From the NCBI GenBank assembly GCA_015680685.1, contig MNCI01023362.1, positions 349,454-413,453 of the forward strand: a stretch of DNA of 64,000 bases, in the 5' to 3' direction. Positions within the stretch are counted from its first letter, which is position 1; every line of letters begins with the position of its first letter. A program made the position numbers and the translations under genes. The DNA is from Gnetum montanum (Eukaryota > Streptophyta > Gnetopsida > Gnetales > Gnetaceae). Shown here piece after piece: positions 45,480 to 57,314 of this stretch. Below the pieces are notes generated by a model. That model was given only the letters and a program-made list of their open reading frames with translations, made no database searches and had not been told where the DNA came from.

Positions 45480-48400
45480 TACTTAGAAATATGTCCAAGC
45501 CTTAACTCCCATGCATCCATGCTAGGGATACCATAAATATCATGTATACATTCCTCCCACCTCTTATAATCCTTAAAACCCAACTTTCTTTCCATTTTTG
45601 GTAATTGTAACTTGCCTCATCCAACCCTAGGATCTAAAGGAAGTTAGACCTTATCAAAATTAGACATCTTAGGTTTCAACACTATGGCAACACTATCCAA
45701 CATGAAAGAAGAAGGGTAACTCTCATTCTTATCCCCCAGAGCCCATCACACCCATATCTAAACCCTAAAGTGGCCCACATAACCTAGAACCCCTCTAGCC
45801 ACCTTTGGTAGCCCCAAAACCTTAGAAAACCTAGTTAAAAGTGGTCAAAACCTATGGATTTGATTCTTTCAAATTGTGGGAGGCTCCATCTAGGTTGTTG
45901 AGAATGAAGCTAATATGGATGGATTAGGGGAGATCCAAAATCAACAACTTCGATTACCTAGTTAGCATATTTGACCTTCATACTTCGGTACAGCCTTCGA
46001 TAGCCTAGTTTTGCATTGAAACAAGTTGATTTTCAATCTTAAATATTACCCCATGTTGGTGAAATTCCCTTCATGCTTCCTAGCATGGAGCTAATGTGGA
46101 GGCTTAGTGGGGATAACATTAAGCCCTTTTCCAAGCTTCAAATGACCATAGTTTTTTCCTAGACCACCCTACTATTCCTCCATGACCTCTTGTAGTCAAT
46201 AACCTTTAAAATTTGAGTCAATTTTGATATCCTAATCTTGTTCTAGGTTGAGCACTCCCCATGCTGGATAGTGTGGAGCTATCTTGGATGCTCTAGGAAA
46301 TGCCATAAAATTCATCTCTATGAATCAAAATAGCCCTATGACCTATCCTAGTAACCTCTAGACCCCGTTGGAGCCTATTGAAACATTCATATACCTTGAA
46401 ACTTATCAAAAATGTCAAAATCTAGCATTCCCCTTCCTTCCACACCAGGGACACCCTATCTAGTGTGGAAGAAAGAGGGGATGGTTGCAAGAACATCAAG
46501 GAGCCTCAAAACCAAGGGACTTTGAGGCCAAATCCTATCTCTTGATCTCTACAACTACTAGCAGCATTAAAATCCTATCGGAACCTGCTAAAAGTGTCCC
46601 AAAACCAAACCCCTTGATCTTCCACACTGAAGAGACTCTCTTCCATGCTAGCCAACATGAAGCCAACATGGATGGAGGGGGGTAATAAACAACCCCAAGT
46701 TTTGCCTCATAATGAACTTTGGATGACATCTCAACCTTCCCAAGGACTTTGATAGCTAAAAATTATTAAGAATGATCTTTTTTTAGAGTTTCCAAGGTCA
46801 TCCTAGCTTATTCCACATTGGTCAATGTAGAGCCAACATGGAATATAGAGGGAAGCTTATAAAATCATCCCAAACCCTTAACATTTTCCAAATTTCAGCC
46901 TTAGGCTTTCACTATTGACTCTAGTAATCTACATGCATTTTCAAAAATGGTTGAAATTAGCCAAAAATCAACCCTTTGGGATCCTCATAGTTGATTCCAT
47001 GTTGGACAACATGGAGCTAGTGTGGAACCAAGGGGGTAACCTTCCAAATCACCTAGTAACCTTTCAAATTGCCTGATTCTGATCTAAAACCTTCATCCTT
47101 AGCATTGGAGACCTTGGATGTGCACATGCATGATTGGAATTAACTAAACTAGCCAAAAATTTGATCCCCTATCATCTTCCTAGCTAGTCCCACACTAGCT
47201 AGAGTGGAGCTAGCATGGAACAAGAGTGATGACTCCAACAACTGCCTAGCAAACCTTTAGATTGACTAGTTTTGACCTTAGACCCTAACCCTCGACCCCA
47301 ACAACCTTGGAGGCATACATGCATGCGTTTATTTAGGTTGAAATTGGTATAGAACTAGGATTTGTGATTCATCCTTGCTGAGGACCCCCTCCTCCATGCT
47401 AGTTAACATGGAGCTAGAGTGGAGACTAGGGGGAACTCATTTGGAGCTTATAAACACCTTAGAATGATATTAGATGACCTTGCATACATCTTAGAACCCT
47501 ATCAACACACTGTAGAGCCTTCAAACCTTAAGAAATTGACCAAACATAGCCAAACGTTGATCCCTTTTGATCCTCCTAGTTGGTTCCACATTGGCTAGCA
47601 TGGAGCTAGTGTGCAACCAAGGAAGTGACCTCTAAAACCCCTCAAAAGCCATCAAAATTACTAAAGTTTCACTCTAGAATCTTTTCAACACCTATACAAG
47701 TCACCAAACCTTGTAAAATAATGCAAAAATTGCTAGAGATCATTAGTCCAAAGTCTTCCATGTTAAGGACACCCTCCTCCACCCTAGCCAATGTAGAGCC
47801 AGCATGGAGGACCTACCCTTATGCCTCAATCAACAAATCAACACTATGAGAAACCAAGAACCCACACCAATGAAGGGTAAGAATCAATAGCATCAAGATT
47901 TCTCTTATTTGATCTTATTTTATCCTTGAATGCATTTAACATCTCTTCTCCATGCTAGAAAAACCCTACATAGCATAGAAGAAGGGGGGATGTAACATTG
48001 CATGACCCCATACAACCTTGAAAAATGACCAAAATCAACTCAAAACCTTGGAAATCATTCTTTATAGCCATAGGTACCTAAAAGCTTGGTCCATTAGCCT
48101 CCAAAACAATCATAAGATAAGAAAACAAGGACACTCACTCTACTTCATGCTAGGTTGATGATGGCCAACATGGAGACTACCCAAGGCTTAATTTAACACT
48201 CAAAACACATTCAAAATGGCCTTAAGATGTAACTATAAGATGCACAACTACTAGATCTTGGTTTAAGATGCATATGCAACCATTTGACTCTATTTTGACT
48301 CATATTTTCATCATCCATGATGAACTTCCTTCCCTTCATGTTGTCTAGCATGGAAATAAGGGATGTAACTTCAAAATCTACTTTTTGACCTTTTTTGACC

Positions 48401-48740
48401 TTCAAAGTACCAATATCTGGCCCTTTGTTTCCTTAGGAAGGCCCTAGAATACTAATTTTGATTCTTATGATTTCCTAAAACACCCTTTCAATGGTCTCCA
48501 TGTTGGCTAGTGTGGATCTAGCATAGAAGACAATTCCAAGTCCAAAAGAAGGATTGTAGGGATTGCAGTTGATGTTAAAACTGATCCATTCCCTTCCCTA
48601 GCCAATTGATTTGACATGTAAGCCACTAGAAGCCAAAAATGAGCTCGAAAAGACCTTTAAAGTCCTCTAGATCTTTCCTCCATACTAGGGGGCATCCCTT
48701 TGATGCTAGCCAGCATGGAATCAAGGGGTTCTAGTGTGGA
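45480..48740 (+). repeat. Degenerate array with about 190-bp periodicity
   Basis: A motif of the form 'ccatgctagc.aacatggagctag.gtgga' recurs near 45510, 45695, 45905, 46085, 46265, 46450, 46640, 46820, 47000, 47195, 47395, 47590, 47780, 47965, 48150, 48345, 48505 and 48700. The spacing is mostly 180-200 bases. Sequence between motifs is only weakly similar (recurrent phrases such as 'cctag...gatcc' and 'aaccttg'). This is an old tandem array whose units have diverged strongly while the palindromic core is still visible. Short frames inside (46485, 46729, 47625, 48405) are by-products. Confidence 0.65.
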
Positions 48741-49084
48741 AAGCTTAAATAGCTTAGAAACAACCTTGATTTATGCCTAAACTACCCCCATGATCCTTGT
48801 AGCCTTAAATCATGACCTAATAAGGCTTGAAACTAGAAAAATCTAACCCTTTTAAATTCATATTAGTCAAGTTTCATCATATGTAGCTTGTTTTTGCTTA
48901 AGTTGATCTTATTACATGATGTCTTGACTTATTTTTAACCTTGTGTATCATTGTTGTTCATTTTAACCTAGTGTGGCCTTTACATAGCCTTATATTTTTT
49001 ATTTACCTTTTTGTAGCCTTATTTTCCTCTATTTAGCCTTTGATTGGTATCACATTGAGGGGTTTGACCTTCCCTGACCACCAT

Positions 49085-49155
49085 TTGGCACCATGTGACC
49101 ATGGCTCACTAAGGTCTTAAATTGGCATTGTGGCTGCTAAGGTGTTAAACTAGCA
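49085..49155 (+). repeat. Minisatellite units, copy 2 (RT side of spacer)
   Basis: About two units of the same family as 38805-39080, with 'gctcactaaggtcttaaat' and 'gctgctaaggtgttaaac'. They sit about 240 bases before the start of the RT-side coding sequence. Confidence 0.75.
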
Positions 49156-49390
49156 AGCTTGTGATATATTTTGATCTTTGTGACCTTTCTTTAACCTTTA
49201 TTCCATGGAATTTACTTAACTCTACCTTTTTATTAATAGCCTTATATGATCTCATTTGCATTTTTTTTACATATGATAGCATATTTTTGCATAATTTCAT
49301 AGCCTTTTAGCATTATTTATTCATCTTTACCTAGGTGCCACTTAATGTGCTTATGGTTAACATGTAGGATTGAAGTATGAGTACTTGGGA

Positions 49391-50460
49391 GTAGATCAGT
49401 CTACCTTTGAGCCTAAGAGGACCTCATGGGAATGTAAAATGGTATATCGACCTTGATTTCTTAGATCATGCCTAAGAGTCTTTTTGGCCACATATCCTCT
49501 ATCAAAATACCCTTAGAATGGCCTAAAAAATATTTAAAACCCTTGATCTTGAGGCTAGTAACATAACTAAAGACTCTCTAGTTGAGGTTCCTATCGCAAC
49601 ACATAGTGGTGAGGAGAAAAGCCTTAAGCTAAGTTCCTCATAGGAATCACAATGGGCTTAAGAGATCACTAACGTCCTACAAGGTAATATTAAAGGGGCC
49701 TTCACTTGATCATATGAAGATATGCTAGGCCTAGAACCACATTTGGTCTAGCATAACATCATACTTGATCCTAGAGTTATACCAATTATGTATAAAGTAC
49801 ATGAGATTTGACGTAATTTGGCTTTATTAGTTTGCAATGAGATCTCAAAACTCTACCAGGTAGGTTTCATTCGAGTCATTGACTATGTAGAATGGGTGTC
49901 CAACATAGTGTTAGTCCTCAAGAAAAATGGGAGTATCCATATTTGCATTGATTTTTGAGATCTAAATGAAGTGACTATCAAGGATAACTTTTCTTTGCCT
50001 AGTATTGATCAACTTATTGATACTATGGCTGTACATGTCTTGTTGTCATTTATGGATGGATTCTCAAGATATAACCAAATTAGGATTAATCTAGAACGTC
50101 AACTTAGCATGACCATGATGGTCCCTTTGGGTACCTTTTTCCATACTATGATGCCCTTTGGTCCTAAAATCATAGGAGCAACCTATCAACAAGCCATGAC
50201 ATATATCTTTAGTGATTACATGCTAGGTTTGCTTAATTATTACATAGATGATATAGTAGTTAAGTAAAAAGTGTTCAATGACCATGATAATGACCTATAT
50301 CTTGTTCTTAAATGATGCCAATCCTAAGAATTGTGTTTTTAGTGTCAAGACTGGTAAGATGCTTGGCTTTGTAAAATCTGAAGTAAGGATTTGTGTTAAT
50401 CTTGATAAGGTTAGGGCCATATCCAAATTAGCAGCACTTACCAACCTTAAGGAACTTTAG
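49391..50460 (+). pseudogene. Tat-like reverse transcriptase
   Basis: After an N-terminal stretch ('LEASNITKDSLVEVPI') the frame reads 'VEWVSNIVLVLKKNGSIHIC', 'DLNEVTIKDNFSLPSIDQLI', 'VLLSFMDGFSRYNQIRI', 'MMPFGPKIIGATYQQAMTYI' and 'LLNYYIDDIVVK' (50230-50265). All RT blocks and both catalytic aspartate sites are preserved, and the sequence is characteristically Tat ('LSFMDG.SGYNQI', 'YIDD.VVKS'). The stretch 49971-50267 is open for 98 codons. A frameshift follows and the thumb region continues to 'DKVRAISKLAALTNLKEL'. RT synthesises element DNA; this copy is inactive through stops before 49971 and the frameshift. Confidence 0.92.
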
Positions 50461-51095
50461 GGACTACAAGACAGATTACAATTTATTTGTAGGTTCATCA
50501 CGAGACTTATGGATAAGTTACAACCCATGCAATACTTGCTTAAGAAAGGGGTCCACTATGAGTGGATATCTCAATGCTAAGAAGCCTTTGAAAACCTTAA
50601 GCAAGAGTTAGCACAACTACCAATAGTCTATTCTCCACAAGAGGATAAACCATTTTACATCTACCTTACCATATCCAAAACATCCATTTCCTCTCTACTT
50701 TGTTAGAAACATGATGATGGAGTAGAGATGCTAGTATACTACCTTAGCCATACACTAGTTATCCAAGAGACCCGATACACTGAAGTGGAGAAGTACTATC
50801 TAGCACTAGTCTTCTCATTAAATAAGTAGAGACACTACCTATTTAGGAGCCAATTCAATGTCATTTACAAAGATAATGTACTTGAAAGTAGTTGTATAGC
50901 CCAATGGAAAGCCATAACAACAAAGTTTGACCTTCATCACATCTCTCAATCCTTAACTAAAGGTCAAGATATAGCTATACAACTCATAGTATCACTTGTT
51001 GATGACCAAGTATCCATATATCTAGAGTTTCTTGATGAGCACATTAACACCATTAGCCAAGTGCTCAAGGGTTATGAGGTGATGATGCACTTTTA
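50461..51095 (+). pseudogene. Tat-like RNase H (first)
   Basis: Directly after RT: 'GLQDRLQFICRFITRLMDKL', 'PMQYLLKKGVHYEW', 'EAFENLKQELAQLPIV', 'YYLSHTLV', 'TRYTEVEKYYLALVFSLNK' and 'FDLHHISQSLTKGQDIAIQL'. These correspond in order to the connection domain and the Gypsy RNase H of Tat elements. The frame is continuous with few stops (TAG/TAA) and ends at a TAA near 51093. Confidence 0.85.
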
Positions 51096-51470
51096 ATGAG
51101 CTTCAACTACTCATGCTGCTAGTGCCGTTACCATCATAAGTCTCCCATCTAGTGAAATCCAATCCTTTGCTTATCATTTTGAGTTTCCATGTACCAAAAA
51201 CATAATGGTGTATGATGGTTTTATTAAAGGGATGATGGTAGATTGTGACCTGGGAATTAGATGCTTAATGATCAAAGGAAATTCACAACTTGTGGTTAAC
51301 TAGGTAACTAAGGTTTATGCATGTAAAGCCAAACACTTACAACCTTACTATGACTTATAGAAGAAATTTTTATAGCAATTTGTAGATGTAGATATCCAAC
51401 ACATACCCCAAAATTAGATTGCCATAGCCAATGCCATTGCAACATTAATCATTAATGTGATACTAGATGT
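51096..51470 (+). pseudogene. Archaeal-type second RNase H (aRNH)
   Basis: The frame reads 'YHFEFPCTKNIMVYDGFIKG', 'LGIRCLMIKGNSQLVVN', 'VYACKAKHLQPYYDL' and 'VDVDIQHIP'. This matches the second RNase H found in Tat-group elements ('..FPCTNN.AEYEALI.GL', 'GDSQLVVNQV', 'YY.L...L...F....I.HI.R'). The usual glutamate in 'AEYEA' and the aspartate in 'GDSQLV' are replaced (VYDG and GNSQLV), so the catalytic residues are lost. Presence of this domain is the main reason for placing the element in Tat rather than Athila or the chromoviruses. Confidence 0.85.
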
Positions 51471-51699
51471 ATTTAGTAAGTTGTCCATCTTAACCATGAA
51501 TTGTGCTATCCCATCATGCAAAACGTTAAGGATACTTTTATTGTCATAGTTCATATGAATCCTACTAAGGAATGATATGATGATATTAAATTTTACCTTA
51601 TGCATGGTGAATCCTCACAAGGCTTGACTACTACTCACAAGGATGCTGTATGTAAATGATCAAAGCAATATGTCATACTAGACGATAACAAATTATGTT

Positions 51700-52800
51700 G
51701 ACTATCCTACGATGTAATATTGCTAAAGTGCTTAGGTAAAATTGAAGCTAGAATGCTCTTAGAGTAGGTTCATGAGGGTGTTTTTGAAGGATATATAGGA
51801 CCTAGAGCTATGACCTCTAAGATTAGATAGTTAGGCTATTACTAGTCCTATATGAAAAGCAACTACTTGTAGAAGGTTAAATGCTATGACACATGCCAAT
51901 AACATAGCAACCTCATACATGTGTCACCAACTAAGTTGCACACTACTCAAATAACGTAGCCATTTCAATGATGGGGGTTGGATATCATTGGGCCTATAAT
52001 GCCTTAGTATTTAGTAGGGCATAGCTTCATCATCACCATAACTGAATACTTTACTATGTGAAATGAAGCTATTTCCCTAATTAAGAATATATCCAAAGTC
52101 TTTAATTCATCCTAGATAACATTGTAGGTCATTTTGGCATACCCATGACCATAGTGAGAGATAATGGACCACAATTTAGTAGCTAAGAGACAAAACACTT
52201 TTTGTTACAACCTAGGCATTACACATTCTTCTTGGTCACCTTATTACCCTTAAGCCAATGGACAAGTAGAAGCAAGAAACAACACCATCATAAACTTGCT
52301 CAAGAAGATGCTTAATAATAGCAATCAAAAATGGCATGAGTAGCTTATCCATGTACTTTGGGCCTATCATACAACTTACTGTATGAAAACTAGTGTAATA
52401 CCTTATGGCTTGGTTTATGGTTTTGAAGTTGTTTTGCCTCTTGAATTGCATCTACCATGACTTTAGGTGGCCTTGACTGACTTCATGAATGAAAAACAAA
52501 GTAAGGATTTGTAGAAATTTGACCTAGACTCAATGGAGGAGCAATGTATGTAAGCACTTATCTAGGTCAAGCACTATCAAGAGAGGTAGAAATGGTAGCA
52601 CCATCATAACTTGACTAGGTGTAAGATCAAGGAGGATGACTTGGTCCTAACAGTGATTTGCAAGCATGCAGATAAATTCTCAACCAACTAGAAAAGGTCC
52701 TTACTTGTCATAAGAGCCTATGGTAATGGAGCATTTAGGATCACATATATGTATGGAAATGAGTTGGCCAATTTGGTCAACCATTCCTATCTAAAGCCTT
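51700..52800 (+). pseudogene. Tat-like integrase
   Basis: The reading shows 'VHEGVFEGYIGPRAMTSKI' (zinc-binding start), 'CYDTCQ', 'GLDIIGPI', 'GHSFIITITEYFT', 'YYP.ANGQVEARNNTIINLL', 'LIHVLWAYHTTYCMKTSVIP', 'YGLVYGFEVVLPLELHLP' and the C-terminal 'DDLVLTVICKHADKF' and 'GNGAFRI'. The DDE core is recognisable, with the third acidic residue kept in 'NGQVEA'. Stops, mostly TAG, are spread along the domain. The 71-codon minus frame at 52451-52236 is only its shadow. Confidence 0.88.
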
Positions 52801-52859
52801 ATTACATGTGACTTGCACATGCCCTTATAGAAGCCATGACATCAATAATAATCAACATG

Positions 52860-53050
52860 TGAGCCTGCTTTACCATGGCTTGCAAAGACCTTAAATTGGC
52901 AATGTGGCCTGCTAAGGCCTTAAACTAGTAACATGGCCTACCAAGGCCTTAAACTAGTACCATGATTTGTTATGACCTTAAACTGGAATCACAACCTAAT
53001 AGGGCCTTAAACTAGTATCATGGCCTATCATGATCTTAAACTAGCAACAT
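52860..53050 (+). repeat. Minisatellite array, copy 3 (3' untranslated region)
   Basis: Six units of about 31-34 bases with 'ggcctaccaaggccttaaac' and variants, the same family as 38805-39080. It lies just after integrase, where Ogre/Tat elements are known to have hypervariable tandem repeats. Confidence 0.88.
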
Positions 53051-53974
53051 TGGTGACTTGGGTGGCATGGTTTTATCATTCTATGTGTCCTATATGTATT
53101 GTAATGTTATAACATGTTATATTTGCTTAGTTTTCTTATCCTCCTGGAGTTGTGTGTAGGATGAAGCCTGAAGCCATCACAAGGATGCAACTCATTATGG
53201 TAGCAAATCACTGCATGACTTCGATGTGCAAGATTTGGTGAGTTTGTCCTATTGTGTCAAGAGTAATTTTACCATTTTCATCCATCTAGCATCACTCCTT
53301 AAGCTTAGTCCCATAACTTGATTATGAATTTCCATACCTTGGAAAATAATGTTGACATATGCTTGTCACTCATGCACTATAGCCATGTGATATCTCCTCA
53401 TCATGCTCCATCCTCAACTCCACTTGAATGTAATACAACTCATTTAGTGGAAAAACTATTAAGTCCATTGAGTGTAACACATTTCATTCGATGGGAAAAC
53501 AACCAAGTTCATTGATTGTAATGCAACTCACCCAATCAGAAAACTAGATCTAACTAGCCTTGGCAAAGAAACCAAATGAAGGTTTCACCACACAAAAAAG
53601 AAAAAAAGAGAAAGAAAATTGTCAAGAGGCTGAATGACAAGTGAAGCCTTGAAGTCCAATGGCGAAAGTAAGCTTGGAGTGAGGCAATTGAATCCTCAAA
53701 TGCATTTGCTGAGTGGCCAACACTTTAAAACACACTATAGCCATGATGAAAATACTTGGAATGCATTTTTAGCCTCCATGGCTATCTGCATAATGACCAT
53801 TACCACCATCTCATTATAGCCCTGTCTCAGTATCACAAGCACTTTTTGACATGGTTTGACACAACTAGATCAAGCATGAAGAGGAAACATCAGTCATGGA
53901 CCTATAGTGATATTTTATATTCTTTGTCAGTGCCTCTTGGGTCAATCCTTTAGGCACCAGCAAAGAGAAACCAA
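53051..53974 (+). other. 3' untranslated region and purine tract of the Tat/Ogre-like element
   Basis: No coding signature. The region is recognisably repeated on the minus strand at about 60220-61100 (shared 'tcattcgatgggaaaac', 'aatgttgac', 'gccatgtgatatctcctcat' and variants), which shows it belongs to the element. The last bases, 'AGCAAAGAGAAACCAA' (53959-53974), form the polypurine tract; the minus-strand copy has AACAAAGAGGGACTAA. Confidence 0.7.
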
Positions 53975-55429
53975 TGAAACACCATTAAATTTTCATGTTT
54001 TAAAGTTTGTAACCCTATCCCATGAAATCTAAGGTTAAACTTCATTGTAAATGTGAAGATTGTAATCCATAATAGGCAATCTCATATATTTCATACTTTT
54101 GGGGATGAAAAATGTCTCATAAGTGGTCAAAGCCTCATTTTCCAAGTGAAAAGAGTCACATAGTGCCTATATTTAGGCTTGTGGTGGTGGGCGGTGGGGG
54201 GGCTGGGGTGGTCAAAAATGCCTTTTGGAATGCCAAAAATGGTAATTTGATGGATTTTATGGGGGGTATACACTTTTCTACACTAGATAACCTTTATAGG
54301 GAGGTAAAACCAATGTGGAGGCATTAAAGACAATGTCGGAAAGTGTAGGAGGATGGATCTCCACCCCTTCCTAGTGTAGAAGGAGGGTAGTTCAGGTGGG
54401 GAAGGGGGTTTGACTTCACCCCCAGCATTGATCTCTCATCCTCCTCAACTTTGACATCTTCCCCCTAGTTTATTTTGACATCAACTTTAGCAAGGATCCT
54501 ACAAAGCTAGCTTTGAAGGTTGAAGACCTAGCGTGGAAGGTTCAAGACCCAACATGGAAGGAGTGAATCCATTGTGGAAGGTGCACCCTCATTACTAATT
54601 TTTTTAAAAGGAATGATTAGGAGGTATGACACTTTTCATATATGGTAATCCCCTTAGATTTTTGGTACCTAACCCACCTGAACATGGCAGAAATTTGTAG
54701 CCAATATACAACCCAACCTGTTAACTATTTGCAAAAAATATGCAACCAAAATCATGGACAAAGATATATAAGAATCAAACCTTCACACCATTTTAAGGTT
54801 CTACACATTTGACAATTTCACATATTTTGCATTTTTTGCATCCAAGAGCTCTTACTTCCTAGTGAAAATGTAGCTTCTTGGGGCCTACTAGCATAGAACC
54901 ATTATAGCCTTGTTACCCATATTACCCCCCTTAGGATTTGTGAGCTAGGAGTGTTAATGTTACCCCTTAGCATCTTGGCCATCCCAATCCTTAACATTTC
55001 TCAACCTCATAGTAACCAAAGTTGTAGATCTTGAATAGCAGTAGAGGAGATTCAAAAACATTTGGAGTGGCTGAGCATCTAGATCATGGAGTAGATTCTA
55101 TCTTCTTCAATGGACTTGAAACCCTTGCCTAAGTGAATCCCCTTTTTCTCTCCTACAGGTCCTTTTGTACACATCTCTAAACTTATTCTTTATTCAATTA
55201 ATAATGTTTATAGTTTCCTTTCATGTGCAATATCTATTCATTTTGGGTTTTAGATCTACAATTTTTAAATTTTTTATAATCCCATTTTGCACCATCCTAA
55301 GTTCTTGGATGATCTACTAAACTGTCCAAGGCACCTTGAATATTTTTTTTCCTTGGAGGCCTTAGAGATTCAAGGTTGAGGCTGTGTATAACTTCAGTTT
55401 TCCAGCAACCAAATTTTTAAATTGCTACA
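53975..55429 (+). repeat. 3' LTR of Tat/Ogre-like element
   Basis: 1,455 bases from TGAAACACCATTAAATTTTC to TTGCTACA, colinear with 32727-34238. Confidence 0.88.
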
Positions 55430-56446
55430 AATGGTGTTAATAATTTTTGCATAAGATGCATGTATTTTAAGTTATAAGCTTTTCTTTATTTCTTTTTATT
55501 TTGGAAATACATAGGAATTAAGATAAATTTAGAAAATTAGTTTTCAAATTTGTGACTCTACCAAAATCATGTCATAAGATCTCTAGATATTTGTAAATAT
55601 CTAAATGTTAGAGAAATTAATGTGTTGATGTCATTAAAGCCTTAAGACTAGTTGCATATGTATTTTACCTTAAATAGTATAGATGTGGTTAAGGAATATT
55701 GTCAAACCTTGAAGATGAGTTATGGTATAGTGAAAATTTCATGTTTTATCTCCCCATGTTAGTTTGACATAAACATAATATTGTTAAATATTAATTCCAA
55801 CTTGTGAATAGAATTTGAGGATATGATGTATTACCTAAGTCAAAAATGGATCAATTATGAATTTTGGACTTACAATAGGTACCTTGAATGAGGATTGAAA
55901 CTTAAATGTTATTTGTTTACTTAGATTAGATGGGTATGTATCATGAACATGTATTAGAATTACATGTAGTTCATTATCTTGGTCCATTAGGATTATGTGT
56001 CTATGTAGTATATCATCCATCATGAAGGTTATAATTAGATGTTTTTATATTTTAATGATTTGTATTATCTTGATGTCAGAGTCATATGCTATAGTAGATT
56101 TTATTTATTATTTCTATAGTAGATTTTATTTATTAATACTAGTGATAAATTATTATGTTATATTATTATTTTTGAAGCTAGCACAAAAGAAGTGATTGAT
56201 TGATAAATTAGGGAACCCTAAAGTTGCAGTTGGATTCATCTCCATTATACTATAACAATATGATATTTTTAGGACATTCATATTTTTTATGGTGTATTAT
56301 TCATCAAGGTCTTCCTATTGGCACTATTCTTAAACATATGAGAAATGTTTCTTCCTAATGTCCTCTTTATATAAGTGAAGAATCATGTTCTCATATTTAT
56401 TTTGAGTATCCTATTACTTAGCATGCTTTTAAATGGACATCCTAAA
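55430..56446. other. AT-rich interval without recognised gene
   Basis: Begins with the right AATGG duplication and continues as target sequence of the Tat-like insertion. No domain, repeat pair or long frame stands out. Confidence 0.5.
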
Positions 56447-57314
56447 TGATGAGTAGTGAGTAGTCCCTACATCCAACCATATGAATCACAAGCATTGCAC
56501 TAGTGATTTAGTCGAATTTTGTGGACTTAGCCCCAAAAGACATTGATGGGTAAAGATAGTAACTTAATGATGTGATTGTTATCTTCTTGGCTTCACTTCT
56601 GTAAGCTCAGTTTCATGGTTAAGTGTAAGCTAAGGCACTTGATATTTATTTATATTTTATATTTTATTTATTTAATCTAAGCATGAAAAAAGGTAATTAA
56701 TTTGAAATTAACTATTTAAGCATATAATGCATTTAATCTAACAAGCCTAACATAAGCTTCTAGGCCCACTTTCCATTCACATCTAACACTACTTTCCATT
56801 CACATCTAACATTACTGGGTTATCAGGTGTCTATCATTGGGCATACTAAATAGCCATTGTTGGGATTGCCAAGTATTAAGTGGTATGTTCAAAGTTGTTG
56901 TACTTATGTGTTTTTTATTAAGCTCATTAATGAACTAAGGACATGAATGTAAAGTGCATAGAAATAAACATTAGTCTATTCTAAGCACTGGAAGGAGTTT
57001 TAAGAATCTCATATTTATTGCCATCACATCAAAGAATTTAGGTACATTGATGCTTAAATAAGGATTTGTGCAATCCTTAAATTCCTATTGTAGGTACTCA
57101 AAAATTATTCTAACTCTAGACTTAAAAAGCTGCAAGATTTTGGCTAGGATACTGACTTAACATTGCCCAAATGCAGGGTACATGCATTTATATAAGTAAG
57201 ACTAGACACTGTGTCGATGCATCAAACCACACATCGATAGGGTTGCATCAATAGAGCTATGTTGATGGGACTACATCAACAGATAGTCAATGTAGCCTAT
57301 TGAATGATTCATCT
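56447..57314 (-). repeat. Athila-family LTR, third copy
   Basis: Starts TGATGAGTAGTGAG and shares 'ccaaccatatgaatcac', 'gatttagtcgaattttgtgga', the 'actgggttatcaggt' segment and the end 'atgattcatc' with the LTRs at 21142 and 30345, at clearly lower similarity. To its right the polypurine tract (GTGGGGGTA on the minus strand) and sequence like 22006-22120 continue, so it is the 3' LTR of a truncated minus-strand element, not a solo LTR. Confidence 0.8.

Larger units (their letters stand above)
38341..49390. other. 11 kb spacer between protease and RT of the Tat/Ogre-like element
   Basis: In ordinary Gypsy elements protease and RT are adjacent. Here they are separated by about 11 kb that holds minisatellite arrays near both ends, an antisense multi-exon gene-like structure and a long degenerate repeat array. 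Pea-type Ogre elements have an intron at exactly this site. A candidate acceptor, 'CATCTTTACCTAG', ends at 49334 just before the RT-side coding sequence. The same acceptor context ('TAG', then GTGCCACTT.ATGTGCTTATG) exists on the minus strand of the related copy near 61755-61735. The intron assignment is an inference. Confidence 0.6.
32727..55429 (+). mobile_element. Tat/Ogre-like Gypsy element, 22.7 kb
   Basis: LTRs at 32727-34238 and 53975-55429 are flanked by a perfect AATGG duplication (32722-32726 and 55430-55434). The internal order on the plus strand is a leader with an unrecognised frame, gag, protease flanks, an 11 kb spacer, RT, RNase H, a second (archaeal-type) RNase H, integrase and a 3' untranslated region with a minisatellite. 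The second RNase H and the RT sequence ('SFMDGFSRYNQIRI', 'NYYIDDIVVK') place it in the Tat group, and the great length is Ogre-like. By eye the LTRs agree at roughly 85% over a 150-base stretch, so the insertion is old. Whether the spacer was part of the element at insertion or was added later is open. Confidence 0.88.

Noticed and set aside
52236-52451. Minus-strand 71-codon frame
   Set aside because: Shadow of the Tat integrase on the plus strand.
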